Shown here: positions 47,775 to 58,800 of the stretch, in pieces
Layout: each line of letters starts with the position of its first letter
Position numbering within the stretch: the stretch's first letter is position 1
DNA from: Synergistaceae bacterium
GTDB taxonomy: Bacteria; Synergistota; Synergistia; Synergistales; Synergistaceae
Length of the DNA: 64,000 bases
Direction of reading: 5' to 3'
NCBI GenBank assembly: GCA_031258255.1
Contig: JAIRNC010000011.1
Coordinates: forward strand, 1 to 64,000
Position numbers and translations under genes: made by a program
The notes under the pieces: model-generated
The model's database searches: none
What the model saw: the letters and a program-made list of their open reading frames with translations, nothing else
Told to the model about the DNA's origin: nothing

Positions 47775-48659
47775 CTACCGCCTGAGCGGTTTTCTCAAAA
47801 ACCACTCGGCCAGGAGCGAGCTCGCCACGTAGATTGAGCTATAGGTGCCAACTACGATCCCCACCAAAAACGCGAATGCCAGATTGGAGATGACCTCCCC
47901 GCCTAAGAAGAACATCGCGAGCACGGGCAGCAGCGTCGTGAGCGCGGTATTGATGGTGCGCGACAGCGTCTGGTTGATCGATGTGTTTATGAGTTCCAGT
48001 ATGCCCTTTGAGCGCACCTGCGGCCAGTTTTCACGGATGCGGTCGAGGACGACTATGGAGTCGTTCAGCGAGTAGCCGATGACGGTGAGGACGGCCGCTA
48101 TGAATGAGGTGGATATCTCCCTCCCAGTAAGGCTGTAGATGCCCAGCATGATCATGGCGTCGTGGGCGAGCGACACCACCGCCACGACACCGAAACGGGG
48201 CTGGAAACGCACCGCCATGTAGAGCAGGATGGCCGCTATGGAGACCAGCACGGCGATAAAGGCCTGCTTGCGGAGCTCGCTGCCGACGACCGGCCCCACG
48301 TCGTCAATCTGCCTGACTGCGAGGGCCCCGTGCCCTTCCTCCAGCGCGCTCATGATCTGTCTGCGCAGCGCGTCGTCAGAACCTTGGTAGCGCACAAGCA
48401 CGTTTTTGTCGTCGTAGGCCTGTATCGTGGCCTGCCCCTGGCCGATCCCGGACAGGGTCTCCCTGACCGCGGCGACCTCGACGGGGTTCTCGAACTCTAT
48501 CTGCATCGACATGCCGCCGGTGAAGTCAACGCTGTAGTTGAGGCCCTTTACCGCGAGGAGCAGCAGGCTGGAGAGCACGAGTGCCGCGCTCAACACGATA
48601 GCCGCCATGCGGTATTTCATAAAGGGCAGGTTCATTTTCGAAACGTTGAAAGTAGTCAT
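47775..48659 (-). CDS. secF: Protein translocase subunit SecF
   Basis: NYSVDFTGGMSMQIEF; VIGYSLNDSIVVLDRIRENW; SINQTLSRTINTALTTLL. Confidence 0.95.
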   Translation of the reverse strand: MTTFNVSKMNLPFMKYRMAAIVLSAALVLSSLLLLAVKGLNYSVDFTGGMSMQIEFENPVEVAAVRETLSGIGQGQATIQAYDDKNVLVRYQGSDDALRRQIMSALEEGHGALAVRQIDDVGPVVGSELRKQAFIAVLVSIAAILLYMAVRFQPRFGVVAVVSLAHDAMIMLGIYSLTGREISTSFIAAVLTVIGYSLNDSIVVLDRIRENWPQVRSKGILELINTSINQTLSRTINTALTTLLPVLAMFFLGGEVISNLAFAFLVGIVVGTYSSIYVASSLLAEWFLRKPLRR

Positions 48660-48685
48660 TCTTTAAATCCCCTCCGCAAAGCCCG

Positions 48686-50068
48686 CTAAAGGGCTATGTT
48701 CTTCCGCACCCGCAGCATGATCTGCAGGAGCGCGCGCGTCACGATGATGTTGCCGAACATCGAGGTAAGGACGCCCAGGCTGAGCGTGACAGCGAAGCCG
48801 CGGACGGGGCCCGATCCGAAGTAGAAGAGGACGGCGGCCGCTATCAGCGTCGTGACGTTGGAGTCGAGTATTACGACGAGCGCCTTGCGGAATCCGGAGT
48901 CGAGCGCCGCCATGATCGTCTTGCCGGAGCGGAACTCCTCCCTCATTCGTTCGTAGATGAGGATGTTGCCGTCGACGGCCATGCCTATCGTCAGGATGAT
49001 GCCCCCGATGCCCGGGAGGGTGAGCGTCGTCTTCAGGATGATCATGACGGCGACCAGCATGAGCATGGAGATCGTCATGGCGATGTCGGCCGCGATGCCC
49101 AAAAAGCCATAATAGACGAGCATGAACACGACCACTAAAGCGGAGCCTATCAAGCCTGCACGTATGCCGGAGCGAATGGAGTCCTCCCCAAGGGTGGGGC
49201 CGACCGAACGGTTCTCCAGGACCTCGACCTCATAGGGCAGGTTCCCGGCGCGGAGCATCACAGACAGCCGGTTGGCCTCGTCAAACGTAAAGTTCCCTGA
49301 AATCAGCGCCTCGCCCCCGCTTATCCTGGCACGGACCACCGGCGCGGAGATGACGACGCCGTCAAGTACTATAGCGATCTGTTTTTCTATGTTAACCGCC
49401 GTGGCCTCCTCGAACGCCCTGGCTCCATCGCTGTTGAAGCGCAGGGAGACCGCTGGCTTTTGCAGCTCGTCCTGAGACGGCCGCGCGTCCGTCAGATCCT
49501 TCCCCGTCACGTACACCTCGCCCAAGAGATACGCCTCGCCGTCCTCGCCCCTGGCCGTCAGGACGGAATCGTCTGACTTCGCCTTCTCCTCGAACTCCTG
49601 AATCCTCAGGATCGTCTGGGCGTTGAGGCTGGCTATGTTCTGTAACGCCCTGTCGTAGTCCTCGTCGCTTTTGTAATTTCTGCGCTCCACGGGCGGCGGC
49701 ATCGAGGGGCCAGCCTCGACGACCTGCCGGAACTCCAGCACCGCCGTGCGGCCCAGAAGCTCCAGCGCCGCCTCAGGATCCTCCACGCCCGGGAGGTCTA
49801 TCGCCACCCTGTCGTTCCCCTCGCGCTGGATCTGCGGCTCGACTATGCCGTACTGGTCAATCCTGTTGCGCAATACAGCCATCTGGCTATCCATTCCGTC
49901 CGCCGTTACCGGGTTTTGCTCCGTCCCCTTGACCAAGAGGACTATATGCGCGCCTCCCTTGAGGTCGAGCCCTAGCTTCACGCGCCCCTCTATGGGGAAT
50001 ACGGCCAAGAACGTCAAGAGCAGCACGACAGCGATCAAACCCAGCCTTATTTTATCCCTTCTAAGCAT
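48686..50068 (-). CDS. secD: Protein translocase subunit SecD
   Basis: VKLGLDLKGGAHIVLLV; MAVLRNRIDQYGIVEPQIQREGNDRVAIDLPGVEDPEAA; TIGMAVDGNILIYERMREE. Confidence 0.95.
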   Translation of the reverse strand: MLRRDKIRLGLIAVVLLLTFLAVFPIEGRVKLGLDLKGGAHIVLLVKGTEQNPVTADGMDSQMAVLRNRIDQYGIVEPQIQREGNDRVAIDLPGVEDPEAALELLGRTAVLEFRQVVEAGPSMPPPVERRNYKSDEDYDRALQNIASLNAQTILRIQEFEEKAKSDDSVLTARGEDGEAYLLGEVYVTGKDLTDARPSQDELQKPAVSLRFNSDGARAFEEATAVNIEKQIAIVLDGVVISAPVVRARISGGEALISGNFTFDEANRLSVMLRAGNLPYEVEVLENRSVGPTLGEDSIRSGIRAGLIGSALVVVFMLVYYGFLGIAADIAMTISMLMLVAVMIILKTTLTLPGIGGIILTIGMAVDGNILIYERMREEFRSGKTIMAALDSGFRKALVVILDSNVTTLIAAAVLFYFGSGPVRGFAVTLSLGVLTSMFGNIIVTRALLQIMLRVRKNIAL

Positions 50069-50086
50069 TACATGCGCCTCCCGGAA

Positions 50087-50638
50087 TTACGCCTTGTCCG
50101 CTTCGCCCGAATCTACGGGGACGTTGATCAGGGCTTCGCTTTCGTCTGCCGTCACCTCTTCGGCCGGACGCTTCTCTGGGGCCTCCAGCGCGACAGGGGC
50201 AGCGCCCTCGCCGTTTTTAGCGGCAAGCTCCGCGCCCGCGCCCTCGACCGGACGCCTTCTCTTCTTCCTGGGCCTCAGCGCCTTCTGCTTGTTCCCGGAG
50301 ACGTCCCTACGCCCCGTGATGGAGCTCTTGAGTATCCTGGCCTTCACCCCGTCGGCGATCTCAATGATAAAGGAGTCGTCGAGCACCGCGGCTACGCGTC
50401 CGAAGAAACCGCCGGCGCTTATCACCGTGTCGCCCGGGGATATCGATGACAGCATCTTCTCGTGTTCCTTCTGTTTTTTCTTCTGGGAACGCGATGTGAA
50501 GAAAAAGAAACCGAGCATGATCACCACGAAAGGAAGAATGCTTATCCAACTGCCCTGTTGCTGCGCGGCGCCGCCCTCTGCGGCATAAGCCGGCAGCGCT
50601 CCCCCAAAAAGCCCTGCCAAATCCTGCGGATGCAACAA
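50087..50638 (-). CDS. yajC: Preprotein translocase subunit YajC with extended C-terminal tail
   Basis: ILPFVVIMLGFFFFTSRSQKKKQKEHEKMLSSISPGDTVISAGGFFGRVAAVLDDSFIIEIADGVKARILKSSITG; upstream of secD-secF. Confidence 0.92.
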   Translation of the reverse strand: MLHPQDLAGLFGGALPAYAAEGGAAQQQGSWISILPFVVIMLGFFFFTSRSQKKKQKEHEKMLSSISPGDTVISAGGFFGRVAAVLDDSFIIEIADGVKARILKSSITGRRDVSGNKQKALRPRKKRRRPVEGAGAELAAKNGEGAAPVALEAPEKRPAEEVTADESEALINVPVDSGEADKA

Positions 50639-50806
50639 AAAAAACCCTCCTAGCGGACATACTGCCCAAATTGATTTAAAAGGCGTCGCGGCCCTTACGC
50701 AAACGTTAGATATTCTAACATGATTTTATGGATATTTTACAGGCTCACATGAAAATTTTAAAAAGGCGGCTCAAGCGTCCAGCGGGGGACGTGCCTAGCG
50801 ACGGCG

Positions 50807-50844
50807 GCGCCGCCCCGTCCTTGCGGCACGGACCGGGGCGGCGC
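50807..50844. terminator. GC-rich hairpin downstream of ridA
   Basis: GCGCCGCCCCGTCC-TTGCGGCAC-GGAC-CGGGGCGGCGC (14 bp, one bulge); T-rich only on the + side. Confidence 0.5.
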
Positions 50845-50866
50845 GAACAGTTTTATTCCTCGGGTG

Positions 50867-51244
50867 TCACCTATGGGCTATTACCTCTATCTCGACGCTC
50901 CCACCCAGGGGCAGCGCCTTAACGGCGACGCATGAGCGGGCGGGCGGCTGAGAGCTGAAAAATTTCGCGTATGCCTCGTTCACGGCCTTGAAGTCGGACA
51001 TATCCGTCAAAAATATGAGCGACTTTACGACATCCGACATACTCAGCCCCTGCGATTCCAAAAGCGCCTTCACGTTCAGCAGGGAGCGCTCCGCCTGGGA
51101 AGCCGTGTCCGGCCCCGCCAGGGCGCCGGTGGCCGGATCCAGCCCCAGCTGGCCGGAGCAGTAAAGGAAATCCCCCGCCCACACGGCCTGGCTGTAAGGG
51201 CCTACCGCCGCCGGCGCGTTCTCCGTAGATATCGTTTTTTTCAT
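50867..51244 (-). CDS. RidA family reactive-intermediate deaminase
   Basis: APAAVGPYSQAVWAGDFLYCSGQLGLDPATGAL; VNEAYAKFFSSQPPARSCVAVKALPLGGSVEIEVIA. Confidence 0.94.
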   Translation of the reverse strand: MKKTISTENAPAAVGPYSQAVWAGDFLYCSGQLGLDPATGALAGPDTASQAERSLLNVKALLESQGLSMSDVVKSLIFLTDMSDFKAVNEAYAKFFSSQPPARSCVAVKALPLGGSVEIEVIAHR

Positions 51245-51261
51245 GTACTCCTCTGCCTCCT

Positions 51262-52563
<1,302 letters not shown>

Positions 52564-52573
52564 TCATGCATGA

Positions 52574-52852
52574 CTACATTGCCCACGGCTTCTCGTCCGG
52601 GGCGAGCCTTCTCTCCGACGTGACGGACGCGCACGCCGCGCCGCGCTTTATCTCGCGCTCGTCCGTCGTGATTACGAGCGCCGAGATCACCCGCCTGGGG
52701 TAGGCAACCTCTATGCTGTCCCCACCCTGGACTGTGGCCGACGGCTTGGCCGCCCTCCCGTTCAGGCGCACGGCGCCCACTAGGGTCATCTCCTTCGCCG
52801 CCGCCCGTCTCTTGACCAGGCGGGAGAGTTTCAGGAATTTGTCGACGCGCAT
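52574..52852 (-). CDS. rqcP: S4-domain RNA-binding protein, RqcP-like
   Basis: MRVDKFLKLSRLVKRRAAAKEMTLVGAVRLNGRAAKPSATVQGGDSIEVAYPRR. Confidence 0.8.
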   Translation of the reverse strand: MRVDKFLKLSRLVKRRAAAKEMTLVGAVRLNGRAAKPSATVQGGDSIEVAYPRRVISALVITTDEREIKRGAACASVTSERRLAPDEKPWAM

Positions 52853-52861
52853 CTGCCACCG

Positions 52862-54073
52862 CTAGTCCAGGAAATCCTTCAGCCTTCTGCTGCGGCTGGG
52901 GTGGCGCAGCTTGCGGAGGGCCTTGGCCTCGATCTGCCTGATGCGCTCCCTCGTCACGCCGAAACGCTTGCCCACGTCCTCCAGTGTGTGCGCGTGCCCG
53001 TCCTCCAGGCCGAAGCGCAGCCTCAGAACCTCCCGCTCGCGCTCGCTCAGGTCCTCCAGCATCTCCTCCAGCTGCTCGCGGAGGATCATGCTGGCCGCCA
53101 CTTCCTCCGGGTTCGGCATGTCCTTGTCCTCCAGGAAGTCGCCGAGCTGGCTGTCCTCCTCCTCGCCTATGGGCGTTTCGAGGGAGACGGGTTCCTGCGC
53201 TATGCGCTGGATCTCCTCCACCCTGTCGGACGATATCTCCATCTCAGCCGCTATCTCCTCAGCGGTCGGCTCCCTGCCCAAGCGCTGCACGAGCTGGCGG
53301 GATATGCGGATCAGCTTGTTGATCGTCTCGACCATGTGCACCGGTATCCTTATCGTCCGCGCCTGGTCGGCTATCGCGCGGGTGATCGCCTGCCTGATCC
53401 ACCATGTGGCGTAGGTGCTGAACTTGAAACCCTTCTGGTAGTCGAATTTCTCCACGGCCCTGATGAGGCCCAGGTTCCCCTCCTGGATGAGATCCAGAAA
53501 AAGCATCCCCCGCCCGATGTACTTCTTGGCGATGCTGACCACGAGACGCAGGTTGGCATCGACGAGGTGAGTCTTAGCCGCCGGGTCCCCGGCCTCCACG
53601 CCCTTTGCCAGCTCCACCTCCTCATCGGCGGTGAGAAGGGATATCTTGCCTATCTCGCGGAGGTACATCCGAACGGGATCCGACAGAGGCAGTTCCTCCA
53701 AGGGCGCGCTGTCGTCAGAGCTGGTGACGAGCGGCAGCGCGTCCTCCTCTATGTCGTCCTTGACCTTCGGCTCGTCCACCACGTCTATGCCGAGTTCCAT
53801 TATATTGAGGTAGATGTTGTCGAGGATCTCGGCGGACAGGATCTCTTTGGGCAGTCTCTTCTCGATGTCCTCGTAGGTGACGAAGCCCTTCTCCCGCCCG
53901 GTGTGGAGGAGATCCCTTATGCTGTCTATATAGTCCATCATCTCCTCGGCCGGCATCTCCTGCCCGGCCCGGGAGACCGGCGTCTCCTGTTCTTGCTCTG
54001 CTTCATGATCAATGACGCTTGCCTTGTCCTTCTCGTCCTCTTCCATGTAATCCTCCCTCCCCTGGGGAATCAT
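52862..54073 (-). CDS. rpoD: RNA polymerase primary sigma factor RpoD/SigA
   Basis: [116 protein letters not shown]. Confidence 0.96.
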   Translation of the reverse strand: MIPQGREDYMEEDEKDKASVIDHEAEQEQETPVSRAGQEMPAEEMMDYIDSIRDLLHTGREKGFVTYEDIEKRLPKEILSAEILDNIYLNIMELGIDVVDEPKVKDDIEEDALPLVTSSDDSAPLEELPLSDPVRMYLREIGKISLLTADEEVELAKGVEAGDPAAKTHLVDANLRLVVSIAKKYIGRGMLFLDLIQEGNLGLIRAVEKFDYQKGFKFSTYATWWIRQAITRAIADQARTIRIPVHMVETINKLIRISRQLVQRLGREPTAEEIAAEMEISSDRVEEIQRIAQEPVSLETPIGEEEDSQLGDFLEDKDMPNPEEVAASMILREQLEEMLEDLSEREREVLRLRFGLEDGHAHTLEDVGKRFGVTRERIRQIEAKALRKLRHPSRSRRLKDFLD

Positions 54074-54077
54074 ACGC

Positions 54078-55841
54078 TCACGCTCCTATGCTTCCTTTGA
54101 TTTTTTTGGCGAGCTCGTCCTTTTCTGCTATCTCGTCGTTCGTCGCCTCGCCCTTGAGGCCCTTCTCCTTCAGCTCGTCGTAGCGCCGTTTGAGTGCCAT
54201 CGTCCGCAGCTCCTCTATCATCTTAGGGGCATGGGGGGCGCCCAACCCGCCCTCCGCGAGGATGGCGTCGCCTCGGGCCAGCCGGCTAGGGCAGCCAGTC
54301 TCGCCAAGGGCCCTCCATCGGCGTTCCAGCTCTTCCGGCGACTCGCCGGACAGAAGCGCCGACACCACCCCCGCAACCGCCTCGTCGGCCAGGAAGGGGA
54401 CCACGTCCCTCTGATCCAGGCGCGAGCGCAACTCCGCGTCATGCCAGAGGATGCTGCACACGGCACACTCAAGGTCGGCGGCCCTCGATCTGCCCCTTTC
54501 CCCGTTATCCGCGCCGCTGCTTATATATACGCTGGAGTCGCCCTCAGTGCCTTCTGCGTAAATTGCTGATTTCGATCCGGCGCCTCTCCTCCGAAGCTCT
54601 ATCTCCCTCTCCAACTGGTGTTGCAGGACGCCGAATCCAGCAGCTATCTTTGACATATAGGGCTGTATGTCGAGGGTCGGAAGCGACGCCAGCCCGTTCA
54701 GCACGTCATCCTTGGCCGCCCTGCCCGCGCCCGGCGTCCTCATGTCCTTCCGTCGGATGAAAACGTGATAGAGCGGCAGCGGCAGCGCTTTTTTCAGCAA
54801 TGACTCGAAAAGGGCCGCGCCCCCCTCGCCGGAGAGCAGCTCGTCGGGGTCCTTGCCGCTTGATAGCGAGACGACCCTGACGTCGACGCCCTTGCCGGCC
54901 AAGACGTACATACCCCTGACAGATGCCTCCTGTCCCGCGCCGTCGGAGTCGTAAGCGATGTAGCAGAGGTCGGAGAAGCGTTTTATGAGGGCGGCCTGCT
55001 CCTCGGTGAGCGACGTACCCAGGGACGCCACCGCCTCGGTGTAGCCGGCTAGGTGACACCTGATGGCGTCCATGTACCCCTCAGTCAGGATGGCCCTGCC
55101 TCTCTCGCGGATTGCCTTTTTCGCGGCGTACATGAGGTAGAGCAGCTTTCGCTTGTTGAAGAGCGCGCCCTCCGGGCTATTCACGTACTTCGCGCCAGGG
55201 CCGTCTATCAGCCTCCCGCCGAAGCCCCTGATATGCCCCATCTCGTCGCGCACGGGGAAGATCACCCTGCCTCGGAATCTGTCGTAAAGTCCCCTCTCCC
55301 CCTGCCCGGCCAGCCCGGCGCTCACTATGTCCCCGTCTGCGTATCCAGCCGCCCTCAAGTGCGAGAGGAGGGCGTCCCAGGACTGCGGCCCCCAGCCGAG
55401 GCCGAAGCGCGCAAGATCATCCCTGCCGAGGCCCCGCCTTTCGAGGTAGAGGCGGGGCGCTTCCCCGCCGCTGCCCAAGAGGGATTTTTCGAAAAACGCC
55501 TCCGCCGCCTCCAAAATAACGCCCGTGTCCTTCCGTCTTGCCGTGTCGCCCGACGACGGCCTGGAGAGCCTCACCCCCGCCCGCCTCGCGAGCTGCTCCA
55601 GCGCCTCGCGAAATGACAGCCCCTCTATCTCCATGAGAAACGTGAAGACGTCGCCGCCCTTGCCGCAGCCGAAGCAGTGAAACGTCTGCCGGTCTGGGGA
55701 CACTATGAAGGACGGCGTCTTCTCGCTGTGGAACGGGCAAAGCCCCTTCAGCGAGCTGCCTACCCTCCGCAGCTGGACATAGCTGCCGATCAGCTCCACT
55801 ATGTCGATGCGGCTCTTTACCTCGCTTGCGTCGTCGGACAT
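54078..55841 (-). CDS. dnaG: DNA primase
   Basis: [84 protein letters not shown]. Confidence 0.95.
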   Translation of the reverse strand: MSDDASEVKSRIDIVELIGSYVQLRRVGSSLKGLCPFHSEKTPSFIVSPDRQTFHCFGCGKGGDVFTFLMEIEGLSFREALEQLARRAGVRLSRPSSGDTARRKDTGVILEAAEAFFEKSLLGSGGEAPRLYLERRGLGRDDLARFGLGWGPQSWDALLSHLRAAGYADGDIVSAGLAGQGERGLYDRFRGRVIFPVRDEMGHIRGFGGRLIDGPGAKYVNSPEGALFNKRKLLYLMYAAKKAIRERGRAILTEGYMDAIRCHLAGYTEAVASLGTSLTEEQAALIKRFSDLCYIAYDSDGAGQEASVRGMYVLAGKGVDVRVVSLSSGKDPDELLSGEGGAALFESLLKKALPLPLYHVFIRRKDMRTPGAGRAAKDDVLNGLASLPTLDIQPYMSKIAAGFGVLQHQLEREIELRRRGAGSKSAIYAEGTEGDSSVYISSGADNGERGRSRAADLECAVCSILWHDAELRSRLDQRDVVPFLADEAVAGVVSALLSGESPEELERRWRALGETGCPSRLARGDAILAEGGLGAPHAPKMIEELRTMALKRRYDELKEKGLKGEATNDEIAEKDELAKKIKGSIGA

Positions 55842-55851
55842 GCGCCCCCGC

Positions 55852-58800
55852 TCATATCTCCACTTCGCCTTCGAAGATCTTGTGAACCTTGCAGTCGAGT
55901 ATGACCTCGCTGCCGGAGTAGTCCACCGTCATCTCGCCGCCGTTCTGGATCACGCGCACCGGCCGCCGCCGCGCGCAAAAACCGTTCTCGACCGCGGCCA
56001 CCACGGACGCGCAGGCGCCGCTGCCGGAGGCCGGCGTCTCGCCGTCCCCGCGCTCCCATATCCTCATTCTGAGGGTGTTTTCGTCCAGCACCTGCACGAA
56101 CTCTACGTTCGATCTGTTCGGGAACATGGGCGCCCTCTCTATCAGGGATCCGATCGTCTCCACGGGCGTCTTCTCCAGGTTATCGCAGAACAGCACGCAG
56201 TGGGGGCTGCCCATGGAGACGCAGGTGATGGAAAAAATTTCCGTCCCGATGTCGACGACGCGGCCCAGAATCTTTTCGCCCGGGAGGTTCACCGGTATCG
56301 AGCTAGGGTCAAAGTTCGGCACGCCGAGGTTAACCCTGCCCGAGACAGCCACCCCGTACCGCGTGTGGAGCTCGAGCCGCCTCACGCCGCTCTGTGTCTC
56401 CACGGTGATGGCCCCTGGGTCTTTCACGAGGCCCTTTTCGTAGAGGTACTTCCCGACGCAGGCCACAGCGGAGGCGCTCATCAGCCCCTCGCTGCCGTCC
56501 GTGTTGAAGAGCCTCATCTTGGCGTCCGCCCGCTCGGAGCCGCAGATCATGACGACGCCGTGGCCACCCACGCCGAAGTGCCGGTCGCCCAGCATGATGG
56601 AGAGGGACTCCGGCGAGCTGATGCTCTGGCCCGCCCCGCCCAGGCAGTCAAAGTAGAGGTCGTCCTTGCCGCAACTGTGCATCTTGCAGAAGCGAAGGGT
56701 CTTTTTGGCCGTGCGCATGTCGTTGATGTTCACCAGCTCTATGTTATCCTCGCTGTAACGGCTCTTAAGGCTCTCGGCCACAGCCATTGCCGTGTCCGTC
56801 GACGTGAGGCACGGGATACCCAGCCTCGTGGCGAGGGCCCTGATCTGAGCGCTCTCCCTCGCCGGGTCCCTGCCCCTCTTCGACGTCGAGACAACGTACC
56901 GGGCCTTGCCGCTCTCGATCAGCGTCATGACGTTGTCGCAGGCCTCGCTTATCTTGTGTATCACTATAGGCTCTAGCCCGGAGCGCGAGAGCGCGAAAGC
57001 CGTCCCCTTCGTCGCGTAGACCGTGAAGCCCAGAGCGGCGTACTTCTTGGCGACCTCGACTATCTCCGGCTTGTCGTCGTCGCGGACGGTGAACAGGACG
57101 CCGCCGCCCCGCTCCAGCTTGTAGCCCGCCGCGACCAGCCCCTTGTACATGGCCTCCTCGAGCGTCTTGCCTATGCCCAGGACCTCGCCGGTCGACTTCA
57201 TCTCCGGGCCGAGCTGGGCGTCGACGCCCAACAGCTTCTCGAACGAGAACACCGGCACCTTGACGGCGGCGTAAGGGACAACCCCGTAGAGGCCCGTTCC
57301 GTACCCCATGCCCGCAAGGCGCTCTCCGAGCATGGCGCGGGTCGCCAGCTCGACGAGCGGCACCCCCGTCACCTTGCTGATGTACGGGACTGTGCGCGAT
57401 GCCCTGGGGTTCACCTCTATCACGTACAATTCACCCTCCTGCACGATGTACTGGACGTTTATCAGCCCCCTCATGTTCATGGCCAAAGCCATCCTGCGCG
57501 TGTGGTCGACAATCCGGGCGATAAGGCCGTCATCGATGTTGAGCGCCGGGTACACGGCGATGGAGTCCCCGGAGTGGATGCCCGTCCTCTCCACGTGTTC
57601 CATTATGCCTGGGATCAGGATGTCCCGCCCGTCGCAAACGGCGTCCACCTCGATCTCTATCCCCCTCAGGTACTTGTCGATCAGGACAGGGGCGTCGATG
57701 CCCTCCGACAGGATCATCCCCATGTACTCGCTCAAGTCCTCGTCAGAGAAGGCGATGGTCATGTTCTGCCCGCCCAGCACGTAGGAGGGGCGTACCAGGA
57801 CGGGATACCCCAGGCTGCCCGCCACGCGGATGGCGTCCTCACTGCTCCGCACCGTCCCGCCGGACGGCCGTAGTATCCCCAATTCTCCGAGCATCGAGTC
57901 GAAGCGCTCCCTGTCCTCCGCGAGGTCTATGCTGTCGAAGGGGGTGCCTATGATCTCATAACCGTTTTTGTGGAGGAACCCGGCCAGTTTTATGGCCGTC
58001 TGGCCGCCGTAGGCGACGACGACCCCGACGGGGCGCTCCAGCTCCAGGATGTCGCGGACGTCCTCCGGCGCCAGGGGCTCGAAGTAGAGACGGTCGGCCG
58101 TGTCAAAATCGGTGGAGACGGTCTCGGGGTTGTTGTTTATCATCACGACCTCGTAGCCGAGCCGTTTCAGGACGTTCACGCAGTGGACGCTAGAGTAGTC
58201 GAACTCTATCCCCTGGCCTATGCGGATAGGCCCCGAGCCCAAGACCACTATAGCCCCCTTGCCGCCGCCCTTTCCCCTGGCTATGACATCTGCCGCCTCG
58301 TTGTCCCCGTCGTGGGACGCGTAGAAGTACGGGGTTACGGCCGCGAACTCCCCGGCGCACGTGTCAACCATCTTGTAAGATGCGGGAATATGCCGCTCCA
58401 CGGCGCAGCCCGAGATTTTTTCGATCACGGCGTCGGGGTAGCCCAAGCGCTTGCCCTCCCTGTACGACGCGTCGGAGAGGCCGTGTTCCCTCAGCCTGGC
58501 CTCGTAATCCACGAGGCCGCGCAGCTTGTTCAAGTACCATAGGTCTATCATCGTTATCTCATGGATTTCCTGGCAGGTGACGCCCCTGCGGAGCGCCTCG
58601 AAGATCTGGAACAGCCTCTCGTCCGTCGCTGTCCCGACAGACTTGAGCAATTCCTCGTCGGGGCAGCCTGCCAGCTTTGAGAGGAAAAGCGTCTGCTGGT
58701 GTATCTCAGCCCCCCTGATGGCCTTCATGAGCGCGGCCTCGAAGCTCGCGGCGAGCGACATAACCTCGCCCGTGGCCTTCATCTGCGTACCGATCCCGCG

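Noticed and set aside
52901-54100. 399-aa + strand ORF
   Set aside because: Antisense to rpoD; Leu/His/Arg-rich shadow frame.
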